64,000 nt of DNA from JAITVM01 sp031551135. GTDB lineage: Bacteria > Bacillota > Clostridia > Lachnospirales > JAITVM01. A program made the translations under genes and the position numbers. The DNA lies in contig JAVBOA010000027.1 in NCBI GenBank assembly GCA_031551135.1, positions 40,769-104,768 of the forward strand. The letters are read 5' to 3'. How positions within the stretch are numbered: the first letter of the stretch is position 1; the number at the start of each line of letters is the position of its first letter. Below, piece by piece: positions 36,310-44,813 of the stretch. Below the pieces are notes generated by a model. The model was given only the letters and a program-made list of their open reading frames with translations. It ran no database searches and was not told the origin of the DNA.

Positions 36310-36930
36310 ATGAATAATAAAGTTGTAATTTCACAGTATCGGCAAATTGCTATTAATATAGCCGAAAACATAGTAAACGGAAAGTATGAACAAGGTGAAA
36401 AACTCTTTGGACGGTCTGTTCTTGCATCCCATTACAAGGTTTCGCCGGAAACTATACGGAAAGCCGTATTTTTATTGAAGGATGTCGGAATTGTAGAAAC
36501 GGAAAAAGGCAGTGGCATCGAGATTGTTTCAAAAGAAAAAGCGGAGGATTTTGTAAACCTCAATAGCAGCGTTGAAAATCTTACTCTCATCAAAAAAGAG
36601 ATTGAAATATGGGCAAAGGATCAAGCCGAACAAGCAGTTACCATGTTTCATAAAATACAGTATTTACTTAATGAAACTGAAAGAGTTAACACGGTAAGCT
36701 CATTGAATCCATTTCAAATTCGCATAAATTCCGAATGCAGGGTCATTGGAAAAACGGCGGATGAGTTGCGTTTTTGGCATATCACGGGTGGGACAATCGT
36801 TGCAATCCGTCGGGGCGATAGTTTAATTCTTTCCCCCGGTCCATACGCAACGTTTCGTGAGAACGATATTTTTTTTATTATCGGTGACAATTCAGTTTAC
36901 TCCATTGCTATGAAGTTGCTTTACGAGTAA
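36310..36930 (+). CDS. busR: BusR-like regulator: GntR HTH fused to RCK_C (TrkA_C) domain
   Basis: A 206-residue protein. The N-terminal GntR winged helix (about 1-75: GKYEQGEKLFGRSVLASHY, SPETIRKAV) is followed by a coiled segment and a C-terminal RCK_C domain (about 125-206: TADELRFWHITGGTIVAIRR, ENDIFFIIGDN). This architecture is that of BusR, the c-di-AMP-bound repressor of betaine transport in lactic streptococci. The next genes are a betaine/choline-type ABC transporter, which strongly supports the assignment. Its TAA stop coincides with the left duplication of an inserted miniature element. Confidence 0.85.
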   Translation: MNNKVVISQYRQIAINIAENIVNGKYEQGEKLFGRSVLASHYKVSPETIRKAVFLLKDVGIVETEKGSGIEIVSKEKAEDFVNLNSSVENLTLIKKEIEIWAKDQAEQAVTMFHKIQYLLNETERVNTVSSLNPFQIRINSECRVIGKTADELRFWHITGGTIVAIRRGDSLILSPGPYATFRENDIFFIIGDNSVYSIAMKLLYE

Positions 36931-36968
36931 TACTATTTCCATTTCTATCTTTTAGAATGGAAATGGTA
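36931..36968. repeat. TACT-MITE, short copy (38 bp)
   Basis: TACTATTTCC ... GGAAATGGTA forms a small perfect-type hairpin flanked by TAA (36928-36930, which is also the stop codon of the BusR-like gene) and TAA (36969-36971). The right TAA is shared with the next, long copy, so two insertions abut. Confidence 0.8.
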
Positions 36969-36971
36969 TAA

Positions 36972-37082
36972 TACTATTTTCATTATTAAGGATAGAAAAA
37001 AATATTTCATTTCACGCTTGAAGCATGCGTGAAACGCTCCGCTGTGAAAAATTTTTTTCTACTTATCAAAATGAAAATAGTA
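36972..37082 (-). mobile_element. TACT-MITE, long copy (111 bp)
   Basis: Full palindromic copy flanked by TAA at 36969-36971 and 37083-37085. It lies between the regulator gene and the opuC promoter and could insulate the two transcripts by acting as a terminator. Confidence 0.92.
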
Positions 37083-37101
37083 TAAGATGCCTTAGCCTTC
37101 C

Positions 37102-37131
37102 TTGACAGGGCAAAACATAGCATGATATACT
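37102..37131 (+). promoter_or_regulatory. predicted opuC promoter
   Basis: TTGACA (37102-37107), an 18-base spacer and TATACT (37126-37131). A palindrome lies 10 bases downstream, where a repressor would block initiation. Confidence 0.7.
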
Positions 37132-37141
37132 ATTCAAAGTA

Positions 37142-37168
37142 ACAACTTGTATCAATGTATCAAGTTGT
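37142..37168. promoter_or_regulatory. inverted-repeat operator, probable BusR-like site
   Basis: ACAACTTG (37142-37149) and CAAGTTGT (37161-37168) are perfect complements separated by 11 bases. It sits just after the predicted start of transcription of the osmolyte transporter. The neighbouring BusR-like regulator is the obvious candidate ligand, by inference. Confidence 0.6.
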
Positions 37169-37186
37169 CTAATTGGGGGGCGTGCT

Positions 37187-38317
37187 ATGATTGAGTTCAA
37201 AAACGCAACAAAAAAGTATGATGGGAAAATTGTTGTTTCCGACATATCCTTTACAGTCAAAAAAGGCGAATTGGTCGTATTGATCGGCCCAAGCGGATGT
37301 GGGAAAACTACGCTTCTGAAAATGGTTAACCGCCTGATAAATCCCACGACCGGAGATATTCTGATAAATGGTAAAAGCATTTTTGATCATGACGAAATTG
37401 ACCTGCGGCGTAACATTGGCTATGTGATACAGCAAACGGGGTTGTTTCCTCATATGACGGTACGCGAAAACATCGAAATCATTCCGCGCCTGCAAAAAAC
37501 AGACAAAGATAAGATTAAGGCCAAGAGCATCTCTTTAATGGAGATGGTTGGGCTTGACCCGGATGTATATCTTGACCGCTACCCCCATCAGCTATCAGGA
37601 GGACAGCAGCAGCGTATCGGTGTTGCAAGAGCTTTTGCCTGTGATCCGGAAGTTATTTTAATGGATGAGCCGTTTTCGGCACTTGACCCGCTCACAAGAT
37701 TGCAGCTGCAAGAAGAACTTACTGATTTGCAAGCAAAAATGCGCAAGACAATACTATTTGTTACACATGACATGGACGAAGCGGTAAGAATCGCCGATAA
37801 AATATGTTTGATCAACGACGGCTCAATTGTGCAGTATGATACAGTTGAGAATTTGATGAAAAATCCTACCAATGACTATGTAGCCGAGTTTATCGGCAAA
37901 AACAGAATTTGGTCGTCGCCGGAGTTTATTCGCGCGCAGGACATTATGATTAACGACCCTGTTTGCGCATCTCCCGATGCGACTATCATACGCTGCATCG
38001 AAAAAATGCGCAAATTCAAGGTAGACAGCTTGATGATAATCGACAAGCAGAACAAACTCCTTGGGGTTGTGCTGGCAATAGAGCTTCAAAACGCAAAAGA
38101 GAAAAATGAGCCTGTCGCAAGAGTGATGCACAAGGAGTATCAAGCGGTATTCCCGGAAATGAATATTATCGCAATACTTGATATCGTGAATGCGGGCAGT
38201 ATGTCATCCATCCCTGTAGTAGATGAGGAAACGCGGCTAAAGGGGCTTATCACGAAAACCAGCCTATTGACCACCCTAAGCCAGCAATATTCCGATGTGG
38301 CGGAGGTGGACCAATGA
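37187..38317 (+). CDS. opuCA: glycine betaine/carnitine/choline ABC transporter ATPase with CBS pair (OpuCA-like)
   Basis: A 376-residue ATPase: Walker A GPSGCGKTT, signature LSGGQQQRIG, Walker B VILMDEPFSALDPLT and the H-loop THDMDEA. A C-terminal CBS pair (from about 245: AQDIMINDPVCASPDA, and later SSIPVVDEE) is typical of OpuCA/ProV proteins that sense ionic strength or c-di-AMP. The gene ends ATGA over the permease start. Confidence 0.92.
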   Translation: MIEFKNATKKYDGKIVVSDISFTVKKGELVVLIGPSGCGKTTLLKMVNRLINPTTGDILINGKSIFDHDEIDLRRNIGYVIQQTGLFPHMTVRENIEIIPRLQKTDKDKIKAKSISLMEMVGLDPDVYLDRYPHQLSGGQQQRIGVARAFACDPEVILMDEPFSALDPLTRLQLQEELTDLQAKMRKTILFVTHDMDEAVRIADKICLINDGSIVQYDTVENLMKNPTNDYVAEFIGKNRIWSSPEFIRAQDIMINDPVCASPDATIIRCIEKMRKFKVDSLMIIDKQNKLLGVVLAIELQNAKEKNEPVARVMHKEYQAVFPEMNIIAILDIVNAGSMSSIPVVDEETRLKGLITKTSLLTTLSQQYSDVAEVDQ

Positions 38318-38958
38318 GTTTATTTACATATATGTCAGAGAATATAAACGAAATATTTTCAAGAGGTATACAGCATATACAGATAACATTGTTAGCCATA
38401 GCGGTTTCTGTTTTAATCGGCGTGCCGTTAGGTATTTTTATAAGCTATATAAAGCCCTTTAGAAAACCTGTATTGGGTTTTGCAAATGTAGTTCAGGCAA
38501 TTCCCAGCATTGCTATTTTAGGATTTCTTGTGCCATTCCTCGGTATTGGAGAAAAACCGGCAATATTCATGGTGGTGCTTTATTCCCTGCTCCCGATTAT
38601 AAAAAATACCGCCACGGGTTTATTAAACATTGATAATGAAATGCTTGAAGCCGCAAAGGGCATCGGGATGACAAGGTTTCAAGTGTTGGTTAAGGTCAGG
38701 ATACCTCTTGCACTACCAGTTATTATGGCCGGTGTTCGGATATCCGCCGTCACATCTGTCGGGCTTGTGACTATTGCGGCTTTTATCGGAGCGGGAGGGC
38801 TTGGGTATCTGATCTATTCCGGAATACGAACCGTTAATAACAATCAAATTCTTGCCGGAGCGATACCGGCCTGCATATTGGCTCTGGCTGTTGATTGGCT
38901 CGGAGCAATCGTCGAAAAACTTGTCACGCCTGTATGCTTTAAGCAGGAAAAACAATAA
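38314..38958 (+). CDS. opuCB: glycine betaine/choline ABC transporter permease (OpuCB-like)
   Basis: A 214-residue permease with about five to six membrane helices and the EAA-like motif EAAKGIGMTRFQVLVKVRIP. The start overlaps the ATPase stop by 4 bases. The length and single-permease layout match OpuC-type systems. Together with the ATPase and the binding lipoprotein it would import compatible solutes under osmotic stress. Confidence 0.92.
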   Translation: MSLFTYMSENINEIFSRGIQHIQITLLAIAVSVLIGVPLGIFISYIKPFRKPVLGFANVVQAIPSIAILGFLVPFLGIGEKPAIFMVVLYSLLPIIKNTATGLLNIDNEMLEAAKGIGMTRFQVLVKVRIPLALPVIMAGVRISAVTSVGLVTIAAFIGAGGLGYLIYSGIRTVNNNQILAGAIPACILALAVDWLGAIVEKLVTPVCFKQEKQ

Positions 38959-38976
38959 GAGATTGGGGGGTCTACG

Positions 38977-39861
38977 ATGAAGAGATCGTTGTACTTTATT
39001 ATTGCTTTGGTTCTTGCACTTGGAATGATGTCGGGCTGCGGAAAAAGCAGCAAGACAATCGTGGTCGGTGCGAAAGACTATACGGAGCAAGATGTACTTG
39101 GCAACATCCTTTCGGTACTGCTGGAAAATAATACCGAACTGGATATCGAATACAAGCACGAAATGTCGTCTAACATAATATTTGCCGCAATACAAAGCGG
39201 CGATGTCGACGTATATATGGACTATACGGGCACGATTTACGGAAACTATCTAAATTATTCTGAAATGAAAAGCGCGGATGAAGTTTATGATATTTCTGTC
39301 AGAGAAATGTCGGAAAAGTATCAATTAAAAGTGTTGGCACCGCTTGGCTTTAACAATACGTATTGCCTCGCAGTCAGGCCGGATACGGCAAGTGAATACA
39401 ACCTCAAAAACTTTTCAGATTTGGCTAAAGTCTCTTCTGGTTTCACCTTTGGCGGCGGATTTGAAATACTCAATCGCAACGACGGCATACCGCAACTGAA
39501 AAAAGCCTATGATATGTCATTCAAGGAAGAAAAGGCAATCGATGGAGTCTTGCGTTATTCGGCCATTGAAAATGACGAAACTCAGGTAACGGAAGCTTTT
39601 TCGACGGACGGTATGCTGCTTGAATATGAACTTGTTGTTCTTGAAGATGACAAGAAATTTTTCCCGCCATACCATGCTGTTCCTGTAATAAGAAATGAAA
39701 CAGCGGAGAAATGCCCAGAAATTTTAGTTGAATTAAATAAGCTCGCTGATTTTATAAACGATGACACAATGCGTGAACTTAATTATAAAGTTGATGTATT
39801 GAAGCAAAGTCCGAAGGATGTCGCAACAGAATTTTTGCAATCATCAGGCCTAATACACTGA
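38977..39861 (+). CDS. opuCC: glycine betaine/choline-binding lipoprotein (OpuCC-like)
   Basis: A 294-residue binding protein with a lipoprotein signal (MKRSLYFIIALVLAL, then MSGC), followed by the OpuAC fold (IVVGAKDYTEQDVLGNIL, DVYMDYTGTIYG). It lies 18 bases after the permease behind GGGGGG. There is only one permease gene here, whereas some OpuC operons carry two. The substrate (betaine, carnitine or choline) cannot be told from sequence. Confidence 0.9.
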   Translation: MKRSLYFIIALVLALGMMSGCGKSSKTIVVGAKDYTEQDVLGNILSVLLENNTELDIEYKHEMSSNIIFAAIQSGDVDVYMDYTGTIYGNYLNYSEMKSADEVYDISVREMSEKYQLKVLAPLGFNNTYCLAVRPDTASEYNLKNFSDLAKVSSGFTFGGGFEILNRNDGIPQLKKAYDMSFKEEKAIDGVLRYSAIENDETQVTEAFSTDGMLLEYELVVLEDDKKFFPPYHAVPVIRNETAEKCPEILVELNKLADFINDDTMRELNYKVDVLKQSPKDVATEFLQSSGLIH

Positions 39862-39867
39862 ACCTAA

Positions 39868-39900
39868 TATTATTTCCAATTCTTTAGAAGAGAAGTAGTA
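39868..39900. repeat. TACT-MITE, short copy (33 bp)
   Basis: TATTATTTCC ... GAAGTAGTA flanked by TAA on both sides (39865-39867 and 39901-39903), directly after the opuC stop codon. Confidence 0.75.
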
Positions 39901-39914
39901 TAATCTATAAAATC

Positions 39915-39946
39915 ATGGACTTGCCAGCAGTTATTGACAAGTCCAT
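39915..39946. terminator. hairpin between the convergent opuC and MORN genes
   Basis: ATGGACTTG (39915-39923) pairs with CAAGTCCAT (39938-39946). The U tract that follows is weak, so it is a probable rather than certain terminator. Confidence 0.5.
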
Positions 39947-39952
39947 ATCATC

Positions 39953-41815
39953 CTAATTTTCGATAAATTCTCCGTTTTTCCATTTACCACTTTTCAGCGT
40001 TACCCCGCGAAAATCCATCATAACTCCTTTTCCGTCATATTGATCGTTTTTAAAATTCCCGCTGTATTGCAGACCGTCGCTGGATGTAAAAATCCCTCTT
40101 CCGTGCTTCATGCCATTTTTAAATGCGCCGATGTATATCGAGCCGTCACTTTCTATGTAAGTTCCTTCGCCGTCCGGCAGTCCGTTTTCAAATGTTCCTA
40201 TATATGACGAACCGTCTATTCCCTTAAACTGCCCGAAGCCGTCGAGCACACCGTCATCAAAACTACCCCAATAATAATCGCCGGAGTTTTTTGACAAGAG
40301 AATTGAGTCTGTATTTTCCTGAATCACTAATTTTCCCTGTCCGTCCGGCTGTGAATTTTTCATCCTTCCGGAATATGTGCTCAATACAGATAAATCGCCT
40401 ACAGTGTAATTAAGCTGAATATTATCAACATATCCGTTTATATCTATGTTATTTTCCGCATGAGGATTGACAATTATAGAATGCTGATTCGGGTATTCAT
40501 CAATAACAAATGTATCTGTCGGCGTAGGATCTATTTGTACTTCCTCATTTTCTATCTGCTCGAAGGATGTTGCGGGCGTTTCTGACATAGGCGGCGCTGA
40601 TTCTTCCGGAACTTCTTCAATTATCTGAGTACTCGGTACAGGAGTGGGCGAAGGCTCAACTTTTGTCATAGCCGAAAGTACAATTTTATTATCGCTCCAA
40701 GTTCCCTGCTCAATTATTTTTCCGCCGGAATCCTTCAAAATTCCGACACCTTCCCATTTTCCGTCTTTATATTCACCCTCATAATTGCTTCCATCAACGA
40801 AAGTATATTTTCCGTATCCGTTTTCCCTGCCGTTTTTAAAAAAACCTTCATAAACTCCGCCGTCTGAAAATTTGTAAATTCCATAACCGTTCGGCTGTCC
40901 GTTTACATAAGTTCCATCATATATATCACCATTTAAAAATGTATATTTACCTTGTCCGTTAGCGATATTATTTTTGAATTCCGCTTCGAGTTTCTCCCTG
41001 TTGGCAAAAACCAAAGTTCCGAATCCATTTAGCATGTTATTTATAAATTCTCCGTTATAATTATTTCCGTCAATTGAAATATAGATTCCATCACCATTCA
41101 AAAATCCATTTTCGAATTTTCCGATAATCCTGTCGCCCTTTTTCCAATATCCTTCAACATCTTCCGAAACAATTAATTCGCCGTGCCCGTTCGGAGCGTC
41201 ATTCAGCCATTCGCCTTCATAAGTACAATTTACGGTAAGAGAAGATATTTTGAAAGAAAAAGATTTGTCGGTAACAGATTTAATATTTTTATTGCTTGTT
41301 AATCCCACTAAAGCCAAAGAAAAAATTATGATAATCATGGAAAAGAAGAGCGGAAAAACAAACTTATGGTTCAATAATGCGTATTTTATAGAATAAAACA
41401 AATCCGAAAATGTAAATTTATTTTCATTTATCGGCTGTTTAACAGAATGAACAATAATAAATTCATACACTACCGGTTTCGAGCGTTCAGTCAGAAAATA
41501 TTCGCTGATTTCAATACCGTTAATATATTCCATTATATAACAAAGAGAATTTCTTTCATAAAAAAATTCGGGCGGCAAAGACCTTGTGAAAAATTTCTTA
41601 GAACTAAGAATCTCACGATTCTGTACATCATAACAAATATAATCTATACCGAATTTCGTTTTTTGGAAAAAACGTTTCAATATAAATTGAAATATCAATA
41701 GAACGCGTATAAAAAACGGTTTGGAATTATCATATATACAACTGAACGTAGCATCGTAATTGTCGTTTTGTACAGCCAGACATATGCTTCGCAGCTTTTT
41801 TGATTTTTTGGCCAA
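39953..41815 (-). CDS. MORN-repeat membrane protein
   Basis: A 620-residue protein. The N-terminal 150 residues are a cytoplasmic region of unknown type. One membrane helix follows (FVFPLFFSMIIIIFSLALVG, near 155-175), then about eight MORN repeats of about 23 residues (for example YEGEWLNDAPNGHGELI), a Pro/Ser/Thr-rich linker (about 385-440) and about six more MORN repeats. MORN arrays form flat beta sheets used in scaffolding. Function is unknown. No gene partner is nearby. The start at ATG 41815 has no strong ribosome site. Confidence 0.85.
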   Translation of the reverse strand: MAKKSKKLRSICLAVQNDNYDATFSCIYDNSKPFFIRVLLIFQFILKRFFQKTKFGIDYICYDVQNREILSSKKFFTRSLPPEFFYERNSLCYIMEYINGIEISEYFLTERSKPVVYEFIIVHSVKQPINENKFTFSDLFYSIKYALLNHKFVFPLFFSMIIIIFSLALVGLTSNKNIKSVTDKSFSFKISSLTVNCTYEGEWLNDAPNGHGELIVSEDVEGYWKKGDRIIGKFENGFLNGDGIYISIDGNNYNGEFINNMLNGFGTLVFANREKLEAEFKNNIANGQGKYTFLNGDIYDGTYVNGQPNGYGIYKFSDGGVYEGFFKNGRENGYGKYTFVDGSNYEGEYKDGKWEGVGILKDSGGKIIEQGTWSDNKIVLSAMTKVEPSPTPVPSTQIIEEVPEESAPPMSETPATSFEQIENEEVQIDPTPTDTFVIDEYPNQHSIIVNPHAENNIDINGYVDNIQLNYTVGDLSVLSTYSGRMKNSQPDGQGKLVIQENTDSILLSKNSGDYYWGSFDDGVLDGFGQFKGIDGSSYIGTFENGLPDGEGTYIESDGSIYIGAFKNGMKHGRGIFTSSDGLQYSGNFKNDQYDGKGVMMDFRGVTLKSGKWKNGEFIEN

Positions 41816-41890
41816 TCAGATCACCTTCGATTAAATTTGATTACAGCGTTTGGTATTACATATTCATTCGGATTCACCGAATTCACGTAA

Positions 41891-42001
41891 TACTAATTCC
41901 CATTTAATTTGTAGAAAAAAATTTTCACAGCGAAGCGTTTCGCGCAATGCTCCAAGCGCGAAATGAAATATTTTTTTCTATTCTTTAGAAGGGAAATAGT
42001 A
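41891..42001 (+). mobile_element. TACT-MITE, long copy (111 bp)
   Basis: Palindromic copy of the variant with GGG/CCC near the tips (like 13237), flanked by TAA at 41888-41890 and 42002-42004. Confidence 0.9.
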
Positions 42002-42105
42002 TAATATAAATTTACCAAAAATAGATTGCTGTTTATGTACAAATTAAATTCAAATAAAAAATTGCTTTTTTTGAATTAGAAAAGTCTTAGAATGGAGGTG
42101 AAAAA

Positions 42106-42396
42106 ATGTTAATTGTTATTGCAAGAATTTATTTGAAAAATGGGAAAAGAGAAGAGTTTATTGAAAAAGCTCAGGATATTGTTGAAAAATCGAGAAAAGA
42201 GACAGGGAATTTAAAATACGAGTTGCTTTTGAACAGCGAAAGCGAAAACAAAATCGTTATTTTAGAGAACTGGGAAAGCCGCGAAGATTTGAACAGACAT
42301 ATGGAATCGGAGCATTTTAAGAAATTCGGGGATTTAGTAATGGATTTATTCGACAAGCCTTTAGACATTTCGGTATACCAATCAGAAAAAGTTTAA
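42106..42396 (+). CDS. antibiotic biosynthesis monooxygenase (ABM/YgiN-like) domain protein
   Basis: A 96-residue single-domain protein with the ferredoxin-like ABM fold: LIVIARIYLKNGKREEFIEK, GNLKYELLLNSE, IVILENWESREDLNRHMESE. Such small dimeric proteins act as quinol monooxygenases or are structural only. GGAGGTGAAAAA precedes the ATG. It is monocistronic and followed by a strong terminator. Confidence 0.88.
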   Translation: MLIVIARIYLKNGKREEFIEKAQDIVEKSRKETGNLKYELLLNSESENKIVILENWESREDLNRHMESEHFKKFGDLVMDLFDKPLDISVYQSEKV

Positions 42397-42410
42397 GAAA
42401 TTCAGCCGCA

Positions 42411-42450
42411 AATCAAAAGGAATGGCGCAAGCCATTCCTTTTGATTTTTT
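42411..42450. terminator. strong bidirectional terminator
   Basis: AATCAAAAGGAATGGC pairs perfectly with GCCATTCCTTTTGATT around a GCAA loop, followed by a T tract. It separates the ABM gene from the convergent hcp gene. Confidence 0.92.
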
Positions 42451-42455
42451 TAAAA

Positions 42456-44000
42456 TTATTTAGCAAGAATTTTAGCCAAATCTTCTTCCGGTGTGCTGAT
42501 AGGAGTGAGGTTCCATTTTTCAACAATAATATTCAATACATTTGGAGAGATGAACGCCGGCAAAGTTGGCCCGATATACATATTTTTGATGCCCAAAGCC
42601 AAAAGCGAAAGCAAGATACAAACCGCTTTTTGTTCATACCAAGAAAGTACTAAAGTCAAAGGAAGATCGTTTACGCCACATTCGAAAACCTCAGCAAGCG
42701 CAGAAGCAACTTTTATTGCGCTGTAAGCGTCGTTGCATTGTCCCATGTCCAAAATTCTAGGGAACGGACCGATATTTCCTAAATCTAAGTCATTGAAACG
42801 GTATTTTCCGCAGGCAAGCGTCAAAATAACGGTATCGCTCGGAGTTTGCTTAACAAATTCGGTATAATAATTTCTGCCCGGATTCGCGCCGTCACAGCCG
42901 CCTACCAAGAAGAAATGTTTAATTGCACCGGCTTTTACAGCTTCAACGATAGTTCCGGCATTGGATAAAACAGCGTTATGGCCGAAGCCTGTTGTTAAAG
43001 TCTCGCCGCCGTTGATTCCGGTCATTCTTTGGGTTTCTGGATATCCGCCAAGCTCTAAGGCTTTTTCGATAACTGGCGTAAAATCTTTATTGTCATCGAT
43101 ATGAATCATACCCGGATAAGCAACAATTGAAGATGTAAATATTCTATCGCTGTAAGAATTTCTAACAGGCATGATACAGTTTGTTGTAAACAAAACCGGA
43201 CCCGGAATATTTTCAAATTCTCTTTGCTGGCTTTGCCAAGCTGTCCCGAAATTTCCTTTCAGATGTTTGAAAGCTTTAAGCTTCGGATACGCATGACATG
43301 GAAGCATTTCGCCATGAGTATAAATATTTATGCCTTTACCGTCGGTTTGCTGCAATAATAAATATAAATCATGCAAATCATGTCCCGATACTACGATAAA
43401 GGGGCCTTTTTCGATATTTGTTGTAACTTGCGTGGGCTCGGGATTGCCGTAAGTTTCGGTATTTGCCGTATCCAAAAGCTCCATACATTTCAGATTGACA
43501 TTTCCGGCTTCTAAAGTTACTTCCAATAATTCATTGATATCCTCGTTGTGATAAATATAATCGAGGGATTTGTAGAAAAAGTCGTCAACAATTTCATCAG
43601 TAAAGCCTAAAACACGAGCATGATGAGCATATGCGGCTATGCCTTTCAAGCCGAATAAAATCAAAGATTTCAAAGAACGGATATCTTCATTAGCACCCCA
43701 AAGTGATTCCATATCCATTTCCGGAACATTTTCATATTTTTCGCGTTCTGCGTCGACTTTTTTACAATATACATCAATAAAATCATAATCATAATTTACA
43801 TTCGTAATTGTTATAAAAAGCCCGTTTACAATTAATTCGGTAGTATAAGCATTTTTGCTTTTTTTGCAGGCTACCGCCAGAGAAATAAGTTTACTTACCA
43901 AAATATCTTGAATATCCGCAATATTTTCTTTCTTGCCGCAAACGCCGCTTACAGTACAGCCTTTACCCTTTGCGGTTTGTTCACATTGAAAACAAAACAT
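42456..44000 (-). CDS. hcp: hydroxylamine reductase (hybrid-cluster protein)
   Basis: A 514-residue Hcp. The N-terminal cysteine motif CFQCEQTAKGKGC with a further SGVC binds the first Fe-S cluster. Downstream, HDLHDL, TNCIMPV, VGGCDGANPGR and LACGKYRF carry ligands to the hybrid cluster. Hcp reduces hydroxylamine and, in bacteria, nitric oxide, protecting anaerobes from nitrosative stress. It follows a ferredoxin gene by 24 bases, likely its electron donor, and is divergent from an Fnr-type regulator. Confidence 0.95.
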   Translation of the reverse strand: MFCFQCEQTAKGKGCTVSGVCGKKENIADIQDILVSKLISLAVACKKSKNAYTTELIVNGLFITITNVNYDYDFIDVYCKKVDAEREKYENVPEMDMESLWGANEDIRSLKSLILFGLKGIAAYAHHARVLGFTDEIVDDFFYKSLDYIYHNEDINELLEVTLEAGNVNLKCMELLDTANTETYGNPEPTQVTTNIEKGPFIVVSGHDLHDLYLLLQQTDGKGINIYTHGEMLPCHAYPKLKAFKHLKGNFGTAWQSQQREFENIPGPVLFTTNCIMPVRNSYSDRIFTSSIVAYPGMIHIDDNKDFTPVIEKALELGGYPETQRMTGINGGETLTTGFGHNAVLSNAGTIVEAVKAGAIKHFFLVGGCDGANPGRNYYTEFVKQTPSDTVILTLACGKYRFNDLDLGNIGPFPRILDMGQCNDAYSAIKVASALAEVFECGVNDLPLTLVLSWYEQKAVCILLSLLALGIKNMYIGPTLPAFISPNVLNIIVEKWNLTPISTPEEDLAKILAK

Positions 44001-44024
44001 AATAATACCTCCATTATTTTAAAT

Positions 44025-44708
44025 TTAGTTATTTTTTAAAATTCCGTTTATCGATAAAGTGAAAACCTCAAACGGAATATTTTTGCCGCTGTTTTTTAAA
44101 GCTGTATTTGCCGCGAACTCGATTCCTCCGCAGCACGGAACTTCCATACGTACTACTGTGACGGATTTTATATTATTGTTTTTCAAAATCGCAGTCAGTT
44201 TTTCAGAATAGTCAACGTCATCCAGTTTCGGACATCCGATTATTGTAATTTTGTTTTGCATAAATTTTTTATGGAAATTAGCGAATGCGAATGCGGAACA
44301 ATCCGCCGCAATAAGCAATTCGGCATTTTCAAAATACGGTGCATTTACGGGAACTAATTGAATCTGAACAGGCCACTGATTAAGCTGAGAAGGAATTTCT
44401 ATATCCGAATTGGGAATGGACTCTCTTTCCAATTTTTGCATACGTGAACCGGGACAGCCTTGGTGCTGCTGATTTTCCTGAGATTGTTTTACAGCGGCTT
44501 CGTCAAAAGGCAGAGCCTCCCTGTTTTCAAAAGAAATCGCATTTGTTGGGCAAACCGGCAAACAATTTCCCAAACCGTCGCAATAATCATCACGAATAAG
44601 TTTTGCTTTTCCGTCAATCATTTTAATTGCGCCTTCGTGACAGGCAGAAACACACAATCCACAGCCGTTACATTTATCTTCATCAATTTTGATTATTTGT
44701 CTTAACAT
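44025..44708 (-). CDS. 2[4Fe-4S] ferredoxin-like protein, Hcp partner
   Basis: A 227-residue protein. The N-terminal ferredoxin domain has CNGCGLCVSAC and a second cluster motif CDGLGNCLPVCP. A C-terminal domain (about 100-227) contains CSAFAF, GCPKL and VPCCGGIE and resembles iron-sulfur proteins found beside hcp in Clostridia. It should pass electrons to Hcp. GGAGGT precedes the ATG. Confidence 0.88.
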   Translation of the reverse strand: MLRQIIKIDEDKCNGCGLCVSACHEGAIKMIDGKAKLIRDDYCDGLGNCLPVCPTNAISFENREALPFDEAAVKQSQENQQHQGCPGSRMQKLERESIPNSDIEIPSQLNQWPVQIQLVPVNAPYFENAELLIAADCSAFAFANFHKKFMQNKITIIGCPKLDDVDYSEKLTAILKNNNIKSVTVVRMEVPCCGGIEFAANTALKNSGKNIPFEVFTLSINGILKNN

Positions 44709-44773
44709 CTCAATACCTCCAAATAGTATTTGCTGATTACAATAAAATTATAATATAATTAAAATAGATATTC

Positions 44774-44789
44774 TGTTGCGGATGCAACA
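44774..44789. promoter_or_regulatory. Crp/Fnr-type operator between regulator and ferredoxin-hcp
   Basis: TGTTGC, GGAT, GCAACA make a perfect 16-bp inverted repeat. On the minus strand a TATAAT lies at 44752-44747, predicting initiation near 44740. The palindrome centre is then about 41.5 bases upstream, the class II activator position. It also precedes the regulator's own start by about 25 bases. Confidence 0.7.
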
Positions 44790-44813
44790 AAAACTACTTC
44801 CGGGGTGAATTTT

